Below, piece after piece: positions 1-10,463 of a stretch of DNA of 32,721 bases. Both the position numbers and the translations under genes were made by a program. The stretch lies in assembly GCF_000090795.2 (NCBI RefSeq), contig NW_003546333.1:93418-126138 (forward strand), in the 5' to 3' direction. The notes under the pieces are model-generated. The model did no database searches and was not told the DNA's origin. It saw only the letters and a program-made list of their open reading frames with translations. Source of the DNA: Amphimedon queenslandica. Its lineage: Eukaryota; Porifera; Demospongiae; Haplosclerida; Niphatidae. Within the stretch, counting starts at the first letter, position 1. The number at the start of each line of letters is the position of its first letter.

Positions 1-1965
1 CTATATAAGCTAGCGTTTGCAAAATGAAGACATTGCCATTAAGGGAATGAGGTGAATGAAAGGTACTGAGAACAAGCAAGATAAATACCAAGTGAAAAAA
101 ATAAATGAGACTGAGGTGCTGAAGTAGCAGGAGAGGGGTAAGGAGAGAACAATTAAGACAGATCCGAGGTAGTGAGATGGGTGGTTCTAGAAAAAACTGA
201 CTAATTTTGTGTTCCACTTGTAGTTTTAGTTAAATCTTTTAGTCAGTTCCATAAATACATTGTTTCTGTTACTGACAATAAATTGTCTGTAAAGGAGTTA
301 GACGTACCTAGCGTCTTTTAACATTGACGATTATGATTATTTTGAACATAAAAAGTAGCATTGAGTATTTTTAGTGTAACTTGTGTGCTGATCATAAACC
401 ATCTGTTACAAAAATTTTGAGAATGATCTATTGATAATGTTTATTTTAGTATAATGCTATAATCAAAATTTATAATCAAAATTACAAGAAATTGAAGCAC
501 AGGTGGCAAATAAAGCAAAAATTAATATAATAAAATCACTTAGTGTTACTAATTCAGCATAGTAAATTTTATTTATTGAATTTGATGTTCTTTAATGTTG
601 TTGTTAATTTGTTAGTAGGATTTTAAATTGATTTTTTGATGAACTATGGTAGAAAGTATTTTTCAGCAGTTTGTTGCTTTAAAAACTCACAAATGAGGTA
701 AAATTTCTTCATTGCAAAAAACATCAATATGTACCGTATAGTTGAAAATATTTGAGTGAGTTAAATTTGGCAAATTGCTAAATATTAGTTATTGGCATAT
801 TTTATTCTTGTGAATTAGTGGCCATGTGCCATTGAGCATGCATATATTAATGGCTCAAAATGGTAGATTTTATTTTGGCAAATGGCTATCAAAATGCCAA
901 ATGTTCCAAAATTAATTTCCTTCAAAATTTTCCACTTTATGGTATCACATAATGTATTTAACAATTTTTAATTTTTTTTGAAACAATTAGAATTTTTTAA
1001 AATTTAATTTACAATTGGCTCAACTTTTCTTCATAGTATAAAAAAGGTGTAATTGTAGTACCCATTTTCTGAGTTGCAGGAAATTAAAAAAAATCTGATG
1101 ATTTAGCCATCACTAAAAAGCAAAAAAAAATTTATCATAATATGTACCATGATAACCATTACAATAAGACCAACATACCTTAATCTACTACTCTTGCAAA
1201 GGTGCAAAATAACCACAAAATCTATTATAGCACACTAAGCACAAGTAAATTCGCGTAAAATCATTGGCAGGCCTCCAATTTTGACCAAAAAATATTGATA
1301 ACATCACTTATTTTGTGTAGAAAGTTTTAGTTGGTTGCAATATTAATTTTTAAGGTTGCTCAAAACAGATAATTAAAATTTAATAAAAAATTGATTTTGA
1401 AAAGAATCTATTCTTTCTGATGCATATACATATACTTATGTTGCAAGTTGTATGACCTTCTATTGATTGAAATGATTCCCTGACTGAAATTAAAAGGGAT
1501 GGTCATACTTTCCTTTAGTGAACACTTTGTTGTCACTACTCTTATCACTTAATTTATCTGTGGTCATCCTGCTCTATCGCTCCTCACCCATCCTCCATCC
1601 TCTCTCTCTTAATCTAATTCTCCAACTCTCCTCATGTTTCTATATTCTTACAGTCTCTCATAATTACTATTTATTTTTGTCTACTAGATTGTCTTTGTGT
1701 TTATTTCTTGTCTGTGTTATGTGTTCACTGGATACCAGACTTCAGTGTTGTTAGCATTTTATCAGGACTGTTTCTATCCTCTCAGTTTCCTCTATTATTT
1801 CTTTCTATCCATGTCCTGTATAACAATGCAGTCTTGCTGTAGCTATTTTATTTAGTTGCTTTCTATTGACTTATAAAACAATGAAAATGAACAAAAAAAT
1901 TAATTTATTGCCTAGTACTTAGTTATTGATTTACTTACGTTTAACATGCTAATTGGAATTTTTAG
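1..1965. other. AT-rich gene-poor stretch
   Basis: No coding region is supported here. The sequence is strongly AT-rich with many short A and T runs. A pyrimidine-rich open frame at about 1518-1754 has low-complexity Leu/Ser composition and no domain, so I do not call it. A short dispersed repeat at 828-883 is listed separately. The last bases before 1966 form a TTTTTAG-like splice acceptor for the next feature, so an upstream exon of that gene could lie in this stretch, but I cannot identify it. Confidence 0.6.
828..883. repeat. Short dispersed repeat, copy 1
   Basis: The segment starting GCCATTGAGCATGC and running through an ATGGCT...AAATGGTA block is matched at 19208-19249 (GCCATTGAGTACGC, then ATGGCTGAAATGGTAAATTT). 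The two copies lie 18 kb apart in non-coding DNA. This looks like a fragment of a high-copy MITE or SINE. No terminal repeats or target duplications were found, so the class is unknown. Confidence 0.4.
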
Positions 1966-3890
1966 AGGAGGAAACAAAAGGAAGAGCCTGCTTTTGCATC
2001 AGAAGTTAATGAGCTCCCATCACTAGTGGTAAGTTTCCAAATTTGCAAGTGTAATATACATGGGAATCAAAAAGTAACGTTAAAATTAAAAGTATCTTGT
2101 ATGCATATAATACATTTTGCACACTGCATGTGAATGATTTGCTCTTCGTTTATATATTTTTACAGATTAACACTGAAGAACCAGTGGAAGAACAGTTAGG
2201 GAGTGGCAGTGGAGATGAGGGCAGTAAGACAACTACTCCCTCAGAACCCGATAACACCTTTGAGTTAGACACCCTTGCTAAATCTAATTTATTAGATTCT
2301 GACAGGAGTGCTAACTTTACCTTCCTTTCAGAGTCTACACAGCTAATCAAATTTGTAGAACAATACACAACCTGTGTTGTCACAGGCTGTACAGGTAAGT
2401 TAATGTTCAATTATTTTGAAGTAACTGGGCTCGAAGGAGCAGCTTCATTTTATTTTCGTTGTGCGACTTGCAGGAATTTCGATGTTAAATTTGACAGTTC
2501 CTCATATAGGAATTGTGGTGATGTTACTGTTTCAGAACTTTTCCAATGCGCATTTATTTGTGCTGGAATGTCATATTCACAGTATATAAAAGTGTTTTGC
2601 CACATCCTAGGAATGCAGTGTGTCAGTTCCAGTGTGTTGTATGAAACACTGCGAGAGATTGATCCTTATGTCAAAATGTCTTAGACACCATTTGCTTAGA
2701 GGCACGACATCAAATGAAGGAGATGGACCAAAACACTATAGGTAGCTAGAGCAGGGCAGTTACTTGTGTTGATGCAGTTTGGCTGACAAGAGGAAGTTTC
2801 AGTCGTAACTGTACCTACACTGTCAGAAACTATGGACAGGTGCCCTTTTGTACTATCATCACATATGTCAAAAGGGTAAGGACGATTTGCCTGAAGATGA
2901 AGAGTTATACCTTGGTACCTCAAAATCAGCAGAACAATATGGGACTGATTATTTATTCAACCTCATACAAACTAATGGAATGATTGTGGAATGTCACATT
3001 CAAGATGGGACAGCACTACTGGACATGCTGTATCAAAATATTTTCCACAATGCAATATCTTGCGATGTAGCAATCATGTTGCTAAAAACCGTGCAAAAAA
3101 ATTAGAAAAAATTTAGAAAAATGATAAGTATGACATGTGATGTTGGTAGTGAAATTGTATGTTATTGCTCTGTGGGTAAGAAGCATCGCGCAAATTGTGG
3201 TTGCATTACTGAGGATTTTATTAGAAAGGCAAAATCCACTTTTCAAATGTGCCTTACTATTGCTGGTAAGGATCCAAATGTATTTGCTGAAAGAATTGTA
3301 AATCTTACATTGTACCACTACCGTGATACAGATCAATGGGATGGTGGCCAATATGATTTTACCCATTGGTGGTTTGTAGTTGTGGTTTGTGTATTGATAA
3401 ATATAATAAGTGTAGTGGAAAACCGTACCAAACCAGCCACAAGCTTGACCGTCCTTTTCATTCCCATGCTAATGAGTTTTGTTGAGGCTTCACACAATGT
3501 GCTTGTAAGATATAGATCCAAGAATTGGAATCTTGCTCGTCTTCATTATCAGGTTTCAACCAATATAGGCCTTATCCAACTTTGCATGACGTATCTTTAT
3601 ACCAAACGTGGTCCTGAGTACCACTGGATTTTAGATATAATTAAAGCAAATGGGTCTACTTGTGGCTCCTAATGTCCTATCTATTTTTAAGACTATAAAC
3701 TCTGACAGATTTTATTATTTACAAATGCAGAAGGCTGATGGTGCAAAATTAAAAAGAAAGCTCTATAAAAAGCAACGTAAGGTCCTTGAACATCGAAAAA
3801 GGAAATTATTTGTGAAAGGAGGTATGGTGCATGATTATGGTATTACTGAAATCACCTTAACTCAAAAATGTAAATGTGGCTCTACAGATC
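1966..3890 (+). pseudogene. Mutator-like transposase, broken and spliced
   Basis: This is the main body of a DNA transposon gene of the Mutator-like/Kolobok-like group found as large families in sponges and cnidarians. A small exon at 1966-2028 ends at GTAAGT and joins in phase 0 to an exon starting at 2166 after TTTTTACAG. The body has an acidic Ser/Thr-rich N-terminus, a cysteine pair region (CxxC near 2463-2475), then a frame matching the family's first acidic catalytic block (IQDGTALL, near 2995). It continues with a cysteine/histidine block near 3170-3210 (KKHRANCGC), an EASHNVLVRYRSKNWNL block near 3484-3530, RGPEYHW near 3608-3628, and a basic stretch ending in CKCGST at 3872-3886. Stops follow at 2682 and around 2695-2760, and frame changes occur near 2840, 3075 and 3660. 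The gene is dead in this copy. The family call comes from recalled motif order, not a search. Confidence 0.7.
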
Positions 3891-4159
3891 CAGTGGCGGA
3901 TCTAAGGGTGGGTCTGGCTGGGCCAGGCCCACCCAAAAATTTTGTGCAGTAATTTAAAATTGACTTTTTCATGTAAACTACTATGTAAACTGTGAAGCAT
4001 GACTATAAAAACAATTTGTAAACCACAAAGGAGCTCATTTTAACTGGCTAAATCTTCAAAATTTTGACTTCCAATGCAGGATTTTTTGGCCACACTCACT
4101 AATTACCCCACCTACATCATCAGTGCCCACCCAAAAATTCAATCCTAGATCCACCCCTG
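3891..4159. mobile_element. hAT-type MITE inside the Mutator-like gene
   Basis: The element begins CAGTGGCGGATCTAAGGGTGG and ends in sequence whose complement reads CAGGGGTGGATCTAGGATTG, giving imperfect terminal inverted repeats of the CAG...CTG type used by hAT elements. The flanks are 8-base direct repeats, TACAGATC (3883-3890) and TACAGAAC (4160-4167), matching at 7 of 8 positions. That is the hAT target-duplication length. Just inside the left end is a short hairpin (GTGGGTCTGGC, TGG, GCCAGGCCCAC). It has no coding capacity, so it would have moved using a transposase encoded elsewhere. A related left end lies at 32244. Confidence 0.8.
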
Positions 4160-4769
4160 TACAGAACACAAGAGGACATCCCACAGGAGTAGTCCACTTA
4201 ACAGTAAATTTATTGACAAGGATGATGACAAAGCTGCTCCTGAAAGCAATGCTGTGGACGCTTATGACGATGCAAGTGCACCTCATCCCAACTTTCATAA
4301 TGAAAGTAGTGTTTCTGAAATTAGTGACTTGGAAGATGTGTGCATTCAATCTTGTACCTGTCCTAATTATCCAAGCCACCAAAGGCAATGTCCTGAAAAT
4401 GTAAGAAATAGAAAGAGGGCAAAAACTTTAGATGACGTTGAGGACTCCACCTCTTAAGAAGACAAAGCAATCTTTTAATTCTTGATTAATTTTTTCAAAA
4501 GTAAAAAGCAAAGTACCCCTTGTGTCAGCACTCCACTCAAGGTAAAAGCTGCTCTAAATTTTGGTTCTGCTACTTCTGCTATTTGCACTCCACAATTTAT
4601 TGGTTCTACCCCTGCAGCTGAAAATATGCACAATGGATCAACTGTTAAAAAATTAGGCTCTAAAGAATCCAAAGTAAAACATAATACCCCTCCAGGCAAT
4701 AAATTATCATATCAAAGTCCTGAATCAGATTGTTTTTTAATAAAGAAACTAAAGTTGCAAAAAAACTAG
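4160..4769 (+). pseudogene. C-terminal tail of the Mutator-like protein
   Basis: Directly after the MITE the host gene resumes. If one 8-base duplication is counted only once, the reading frame runs from CKCGST on the left into a block containing RTSHRSSPLN on the right, which is the second half of the family's Cys/His knuckle. An acidic linker (DKDDDKAAPE, then SEISDLED) follows, then a second cysteine-rich knuckle with CTCPNYPSHQRQCPEN near 4354-4401 and a basic RNRKRAK stretch. The frame stops at 4457. A Ser/Thr/Lys-rich frame follows at 4482-4769 with no domain I recognise, which may be a linker toward the OTU-like part. Confidence 0.6.
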
Positions 4770-4770
4770 A

Positions 4771-5106
4771 ACTATTGCCTCCGCCATCTACAAATAAAGA
4801 GTGGGTTTTTTGTGGAAAAATTTTATAAGAGATTTTAAATATGCTGAAGATGCAAAAAAAGCATTGATGAGTTATGTTAACAGGAGTAAAATGCTGCAAA
4901 AAACATCCTGGGCAAAAGAAAAAGAGATACATGTTGCTGCTACAATGTTTCAAGTCAAAGTAAATGTTTTTAGTGACTATTTAAATCATCGTGATTTGTA
5001 CGCTTATGCCCCTTTATTCAATAATGAAAGTTGCATGGCACCAATAAATGTTATGTTGTATTTGTATCACATAAATGGCAATCACGTTGACTTAGTAATA
5101 CCATAG
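4771..5106 (+). pseudogene. OTU-type cysteine protease domain, C-terminal half
   Basis: The frame reads through an alpha-helical block (KYAEDAKKALMSYVNR), then a Trp followed by KEIHVAATMFQVKVNVFS. It ends with YLYHINGNHVDLVIP and a stop at 5106. That order (W, EI, an aliphatic V-rich strand, then an H-x-D-L-V end) is the usual second half of an OTU deubiquitinase fold, with the His acting as catalytic base. The N-terminal D-G-x-C motif with the catalytic cysteine is not visible. A SDCF stretch near 4725 in another frame is a weak candidate for its remnant. OTU domains are known passengers of Mutator-like and related transposons. The family assignment is an inference from motifs. Confidence 0.5.
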
Positions 5107-5556
5107 ATACTGTACATGGAACAGGATAGGAAACTGCCTATGATTGCTGCGTGCCAAGCTAGTTTGTGTTAAGCGTTTATGCCACGCCCATTACTTTCAT
5201 GTTATTCTTTCGACCTGTCAAGCAGTCTTGAGCTTTGTGGGACCAGCCCTTAGTTCTGAGAGGGATTCAACACAAGAACAGTTGTTTTGTGTTTATAAAG
5301 GTTTGTTATGCTGGAGTAAATTTTTTTATCAAATTTTGTTTCATTATGGCACGAGTACCCTCGCGTGTCATTCGAGGCTATAGTTTTTTGTGGGACTGTA
5401 TGTCCGGCATTATTTATATTTAGCTACTTTTCTTGTTGTATTATTTAAGAATAAAAATGTGTCTAATGAAATAAGTATTTTATGGCTTGTAAAAGTTGAA
5501 GTGGTATTGTCAATCATGTTAGAAGTTGGTGCCTTAATTTCTTAATTATCTCGTAG
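5107..5556. other. Spacer before the P-element-like gene
   Basis: This stretch separates the OTU-like end from the next gene. Two overlapping short open frames (5144-5423) lack domain similarity. The last bases (TTATCTCGTAG) form a good splice acceptor directly in front of the ATG at 5557, so a non-coding first exon may lie here. I see no terminal inverted repeat that would mark the 5' end of a P-like element. Confidence 0.4.
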
Positions 5557-7499
5557 ATGGGTAAAAGAAAACTATGCTTTGATGTCAGAAAGAATGTTGA
5601 GCGACACAAGAGGCAGAGGATATTGCAAGAATCTTCTACTGAGCAGTCCCTGATTTTGTGTAATCCAATTGAAGTTACTCATATGAATGGACAATCACTA
5701 GAGCCTGTGACCATCGACAAATTTCACACTGTGACAGGCCAAGTACTGTGGGACACAATTGAACCACGATCCTCTTTAGTTGTTACCATCCCGTTGCAAC
5801 TTATATTTACATTACATGTTCCTAATCTCTCCTTCTTGATGAAGTTGATTCGTGAACCATTCGGTTGTCAAGTAACCTATGTTGTGGGTCCTGGTGGAAT
5901 AATCTTGTCACTTTCTTTTCATAAGAAGTCTGATTGGTTTCCATTTGTCATCACAATCAATCACAACTTCACCTAGTCTCTTTCAGTTGGATCCTATCAG
6001 CTCACACAATACATTACTGAATCACCAGAGAAACTTGACCAAGCTTCTGTTGTTCTTGAATTGTTGTCTCGTCTAGATGAGCTTCCTTTTTGCTGAGGTA
6101 ATTCAGATCAGAAGTTTGTTAATGTGAAAGATGCTCGCCAAGGTGTATTTAAATCTAAAAATGGTAACTTAAGGTCATTATTATAGAACATAAAAATAAG
6201 CTATTTATGTAGGTTCTGTTATTGCTACATATGATGACAGACTGTTCCCAAAGCCCACAATTAGAAATACTTTTTGCACAACGATAATTAAAAAGACAAA
6301 TGAAGTCCGCTGCAAAGAATGTGAAAACTATAGGTATAAATGATACATTAACTTAGATACTGCATGCATTCTTATTTCATTTAGATCCATATTACACTCT
6401 CTAACAAGTAAAATGAAGTCAAAATCAACAACCAGCCCATCTTCATTCACAAACACTCAGTTTTTATCTTCTCCAGAGAAAAGGAAGCGTATTAATGATT
6501 ATCGTACTGACAAAAAGGCACTTAAATTGCAAATTGCTCATCTTGAAAGTAAGCTAGTAGATGCCTTTTTAGGTAAAGGTGTAGATGTGGGCAAAGATTT
6601 CTCAGATGATTTATGTAGTACACTTGAAGATCAAACTCTACCTCTGCCACCTGCAGATTCTTTTATTGAAATTTTCAGAAAGAAGCAGATAGAAATGGCA
6701 AAGAGAACTGGTATGTAACCTAATCATAATGTATAGGCAAATAGGTGACATTGTACTTTATTACCCTAGGTAAAGAAAAAAATGGGGTTAGATGGCATTC
6801 GTTGATGATTCAGTGGTGTTTGTATATTCGTCAACAGTCTAGCAAAGCATATGAGGCACTTTGACAGTTGGGATGTATACACCTTCCATCTCAATGTACC
6901 TTGAGGGACTACTCTCACTGCATAAAGGCAGAACCAGGTTTTTCAGTCGATGTTGATCTTCAACTAGCAAGAGCAGCTAATCTGTCTTCATGTGCAGATA
7001 CGGATAAGTTGGTTATCATCCTGTTAGATGAAATTCATCTTAAAGAAAATATTGTGTTTAATAAACATTCAGGTGAAATGGTTGGCTTTGTAGGTCTTGG
7101 AGGTATTAACAATCACTTATTTGATTATGAGGACTCTCTTCAAAGTGAAGATACTTCTCCTAATGTAGCAAATGCTATGATGTCTTTTATGATAAGAGGC
7201 ATATTCTCTGACCTGAGATTTCCTTATGCTCATTTTCCATGTTCCAGTATAAATGGGAAACAGTTGTTTCAAATCTTTTGGAAGGCTGTATATAGATTAG
7301 AAAGGATGGGATTCAAGGTATGAAATTGCTAACTTACTGCAATGCATTAAATTTAATGTACTTGTAGGTGCTAGCAGCTACCTTTGATGGTTCATCTGTT
7401 AACCACCGTCTAGTTGCATTACATGACACTTCTGAGAAGCTAATATATGAAGTCATCAATATACATGCACCTAAAAATCAAGAAAAAAATTTTTTTTAA
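5557..7499 (+). pseudogene. P-element-like (THAP9-type) transposase, 3' truncated
   Basis: I infer five exons: 5557-6163, 6213-6333, 6385-6710, 6770-7317 and 7368-7499. Every junction is GT/AG and the codon phases (1, 2, 1, 0) match, so the frame runs on after splicing. Exon 1 starts at an ATG with a basic MGKRKL start. Exons 1-3 carry a CxG...DQKF block and a CKECENYR knuckle, then a coiled-coil-like KALKLQIAHLESKL. Exon 4 has LRDYSH and the RNase-H-type catalytic block with LLDEIHLKENIVFNKHSG and VGFVGLGGINN. Exon 5 has ATFDGSSVNHRL with the second Asp. I recognise this order from the P-transposase RNase H family. Premature stops are TAG at 5974, TGA at 6094 and TGA at 6862. The protein ends at 7499 before the third acidic block, so the copy is inactive. 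Confidence 0.7.
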
Positions 7500-8136
7500 T
7501 TAATTTATTGATGAGGATTAAAATATAAAACTTCACAGATATGTTATAGCTTTTGTAAGATAGAAGTAAAAGTAGGCCATAATTAAAGATGTGATACCCT
7601 AGTTTATTTCAGGATAACACGGATGTAGGCGTGGTAATAAGTGACTAATTCTTGTGTCAGATGATGTAATGCATTAAACATAAATGGCTGTAGTTGGAGC
7701 AACCAAGGTAAGTAACTTAAAATGAATGTATCTCGTACTATTTCATGTTGAAAAATAATCTATTTCGACAGTACACAACAGAATCGGAAAAGTATCAAAA
7801 TACGTCCTCTTTAATTTTTATATTTCTTAAAAAGGTAACTTACACTCTTCCAAATTTACTGTTGAAGAGTGACTGTGCTTCATACTTGAAATGATGTTGG
7901 ATCATAATTTCAACACATAAATTCCAAGAAAACAATATGTTTTAACACATCATATAATCTAAACTTTATTATTTTGAATCTAACTAAATAAGCATTTGTA
8001 TGACTTTAGACTATATTATATGATTATTCTTTAAAATGAAATGTAGGAATGAAGCTGTAGAAATAGAAACTGCAGAACTAGTAGTACTTTTTGATGCAAA
8101 TCAGCAATATCTATGTGAAAAAAATATATACTAAAA
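7500..8136. other. AT-rich spacer
   Basis: No open frame or repeat of note. The missing 3' part of the P-like gene is not found here. The final bases (about 8128-8135, ATACTAAA) may be the left target duplication of the hAT element, since GTACTAAC follows its right end. Confidence 0.4.
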
Positions 8137-8311
8137 CAGTTTTTACCTTAAAGCACTTTTTAAGCACTAATGCTTAAATTAACTTGTCAAAGTGGATGTA
8201 TCTTTAATTAGTTATCACAATGGGTGTCATGCATGTGTATGACGTGTGGTAACCTAGCTATACCTTGTGCATTGGGAATTTAGCCACCTGCTTTTAGTTT
8301 AACGTTTGAAG

Positions 8312-10201
8312 ATGGCCACAGGCACAAAGAAGCTACCGGATATTCTTACTCACTTCAATTTACCAGATGATCTAGGTGGTACTTTTGCAAGCATTGCCCA
8401 AAGAGTATATCTGGAACCACTAAAGTTACCATAAATTGGCTTAAAGACATGGTAAGCGAATTAAGGTACATGTATGTTATTGTACATTATCTGTAAATAA
8501 CTATACACTCTTTTGTTTTTGAAATAAAGAAATTGCCATCTATTTCGTTGGGAAAAAACTATTGACACTGAGCCAACTACATTGGCTCAATTTACTGACA
8601 AGAAGTAACACTCCAGTGATCCTCGTCAAGTGCGTACAACAGCATTGCCGTCATTTGTAGCTGAAGATTTACTGCCATTGTCTGTTGTGGAGAGTAGTGG
8701 TTTTCATAGCTTTGTATCATGTCTTGATCCTTGATATCAAGTGCCTAGTCAAGAACACTTTTCTACTGTACTTCTCGAAGAACATTACAAGCAACTACTT
8801 ACCTGCGTCAAAGATCACCTTAAAAATGTTACAAATTTAAGTGTAACAATGGACATGTTGTCAAGCCAACAAATGAGATCATTTACTGCAATAACTGCTC
8901 ATTACATCTTCAAATGGAAATTGGAATCTGTAATCTTAGCTTGTAATAGATGCAAAGGCCGTCATACTTAAGACAAAATCTATTGAGTATGAAATTACCA
9001 TGCTTCGTTTTGGCATTGCTGAAAAGGTAAAACACATAGTTAGAGACACAGCGAATAATAAGGTAAAAGCATTCAAATTGCCAAATTATGAACATGACCT
9101 CAAAGAGATAGATGAAGATGTTTCAAGTCTAGACCATGATGTTAGTTTTGATGAGATCACTTCAAATGACTCTGATATGCTCTATATGTTTCCTGTAGAA
9201 CATCATGGATGCTTTGCCCACGTACTTCAATTAGTGGTGAAGATTGGATTTAAACGTCCTCAGATTAGAAAAGTCATTAAGAAATGCTCCAGAATAATGT
9301 GTCATGTAAGAAAATCAACAATAGCTAGAGATAGTTTGGATGGGGAAAAGACACTGAAGCCAGCTGTAGCAACACGATGGAATTCCCAGCTCAAGATGTT
9401 ATGATCTATTTTTGTTATTCCTTTTGACGAGCTTGACTCTCTTGATGCTCCTAAGCTAAATACATACGAGGGTAACATTATTAAGGAAGTCATGGAGATA
9501 TTAACACCATTTGAAGAAGCAACCGACTTTGCACAAGTTGATAATTATCCATCTTCTGGGTATGTTTTGCCTTGTATTCAAGGTTTGGAGCATCAGTTAA
9601 GTAAATTGGTAACAAGGTATCATTTCTCGTTCATTCTTGCACTTAAAGAGTCTTTAACAAAACGCATGGCCATTTTTGAGGAAAAGAATGATTACATTTT
9701 AGCAGCAGTCCTAGATCTGAGGCTTAAAATGTTGTGGTGCAGAGATGACTTAGAAAAGAAAGCAGTTGAGACTGTTCTTATAACAGAAATGGCCAAAGGC
9801 AACCAGCAATTGTGACAAATGTTACGAATCCAGATTTTGAGCCACCAGCAAAGAAACACAATTTTTTTGTACATGGATAAAGATAAAGAAACACATGATT
9901 AGCCTTTGAGTAGAAGTACTGACCAGAAATTAGAACTTTAAAATATCTTGAAGAACCCTGTGATGATGACAAAATGTGCCCACTTCAATATTAGAAGTCA
10001 AAACAATCTACTTTCCCATCATTGGCAGAAATAGCTGAAATTGTTTTGGGAATTCCTGCATCCATAGCACCTCTTGAACGCTTATTTAGCATTGCTGGGA
10101 AGGTATTCCGCCCTGAAAGATGTAAACTCTGGGATAAAAGCTTTGAGAAACTAATGTTTATTAGGTGTAACAATTATGTTATGTCAAAAAAAGAGTTTTA
10201 A
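8312..10201 (+). pseudogene. hAT transposase (ZBED-like), inactivated
   Basis: The coding start is probably the ATG at 8312. A BED zinc finger appears near 8383-8451 (FCKHCPKSISGTTKV...NWLKDM), offset by one frame from the ATG. An intron seems to follow, with donor GGTAAGC near 8451. The second part has ALPSFVAEDLLPLSVVES near 8641-8697, a TMDMLSS catalytic block near 8850, WKLESVILACNRCKGRHT, CFAHVLQLVV near 9212, ATRWNSQLK near 9370, and LDLRLKMLWC near 9710-9740. It ends with the hAT dimerisation block PLERLFSIAGKVFRPERC near 10069-10122 and a TAA at 10199-10201. Breaks include a TAA near 8606, a TGA at 8732, frame changes near 8965 and 9813, and a TGA at 9402. The domain order is complete, so this was a full-length copy. 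Confidence 0.85.
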
Positions 10202-10211
10202 GTTTTAATTA

Positions 10212-10463
10212 AATAAATTTACACTAAATATTTGAATGAATGCTTCACTGACGCTTTAAACACTTTCAACAGTGCTTTAGGTATTGCTTGAAGCATATTT
10301 TTTATTAAAACATTAGTGCTTGTGCTTGTGATTAAGCATTTTCACAAGTACTTTAGATGCGCTTGAAGCACATCGAAGCATTTGTGCTTGGCTTGTGCTT
10401 AAGCAATTTCCATATTTTTTATGATGTGCTTGAAGCATTTAGCAAGTGCTTGCTCCATGTCTG
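10212..10463. repeat. hAT subterminal AAGCA/TGCTT repeat cluster
   Basis: Between the transposase stop and the right end the core GCTT/AAGC occurs more than a dozen times, often as the near-palindromes TGCTTGAAGCA and GTGCTTAAGCA. A shorter group lies at the left end (8150-8180: AAAGCAC, TTAAGCAC, AATGCTTAAA). Clustered short motifs in both orientations near the ends are typical transposase-binding sites of hAT elements. The binding role is inferred. Confidence 0.6.

Larger units (their letters stand above)
8137..10463 (+). mobile_element. BED-finger hAT transposon, degraded
   Basis: The right boundary is placed where the sequence ends ...CATGTCTG at 10463, whose complement starts CAGACATGGAGCAAGCACTT. 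The left boundary is placed at CAGTTTTTACCTTAAAGCACTT (8137). Both ends share CAG, an AAGCACTT block and an AATGCTT block. Flanking bases ATACTAAA and GTACTAAC share TACTAA and could be worn 8-base target duplications. The interior holds a complete but mutated hAT transposase. The right end matches hAT expectations well, while the left end is less certain by a few bases. Confidence 0.55.

Noticed and set aside
1518..1754. 78-codon frame rich in Leu and Ser
   Set aside because: Pyrimidine-rich low-complexity DNA, with no domain and no splice context.
5144..5423. Two overlapping open frames between the OTU-like part and the P-like gene
   Set aside because: No domain. The candidate MARVPSRVIRGY start cannot be spliced in phase to the ATG at 5557, since it gives an immediate stop.
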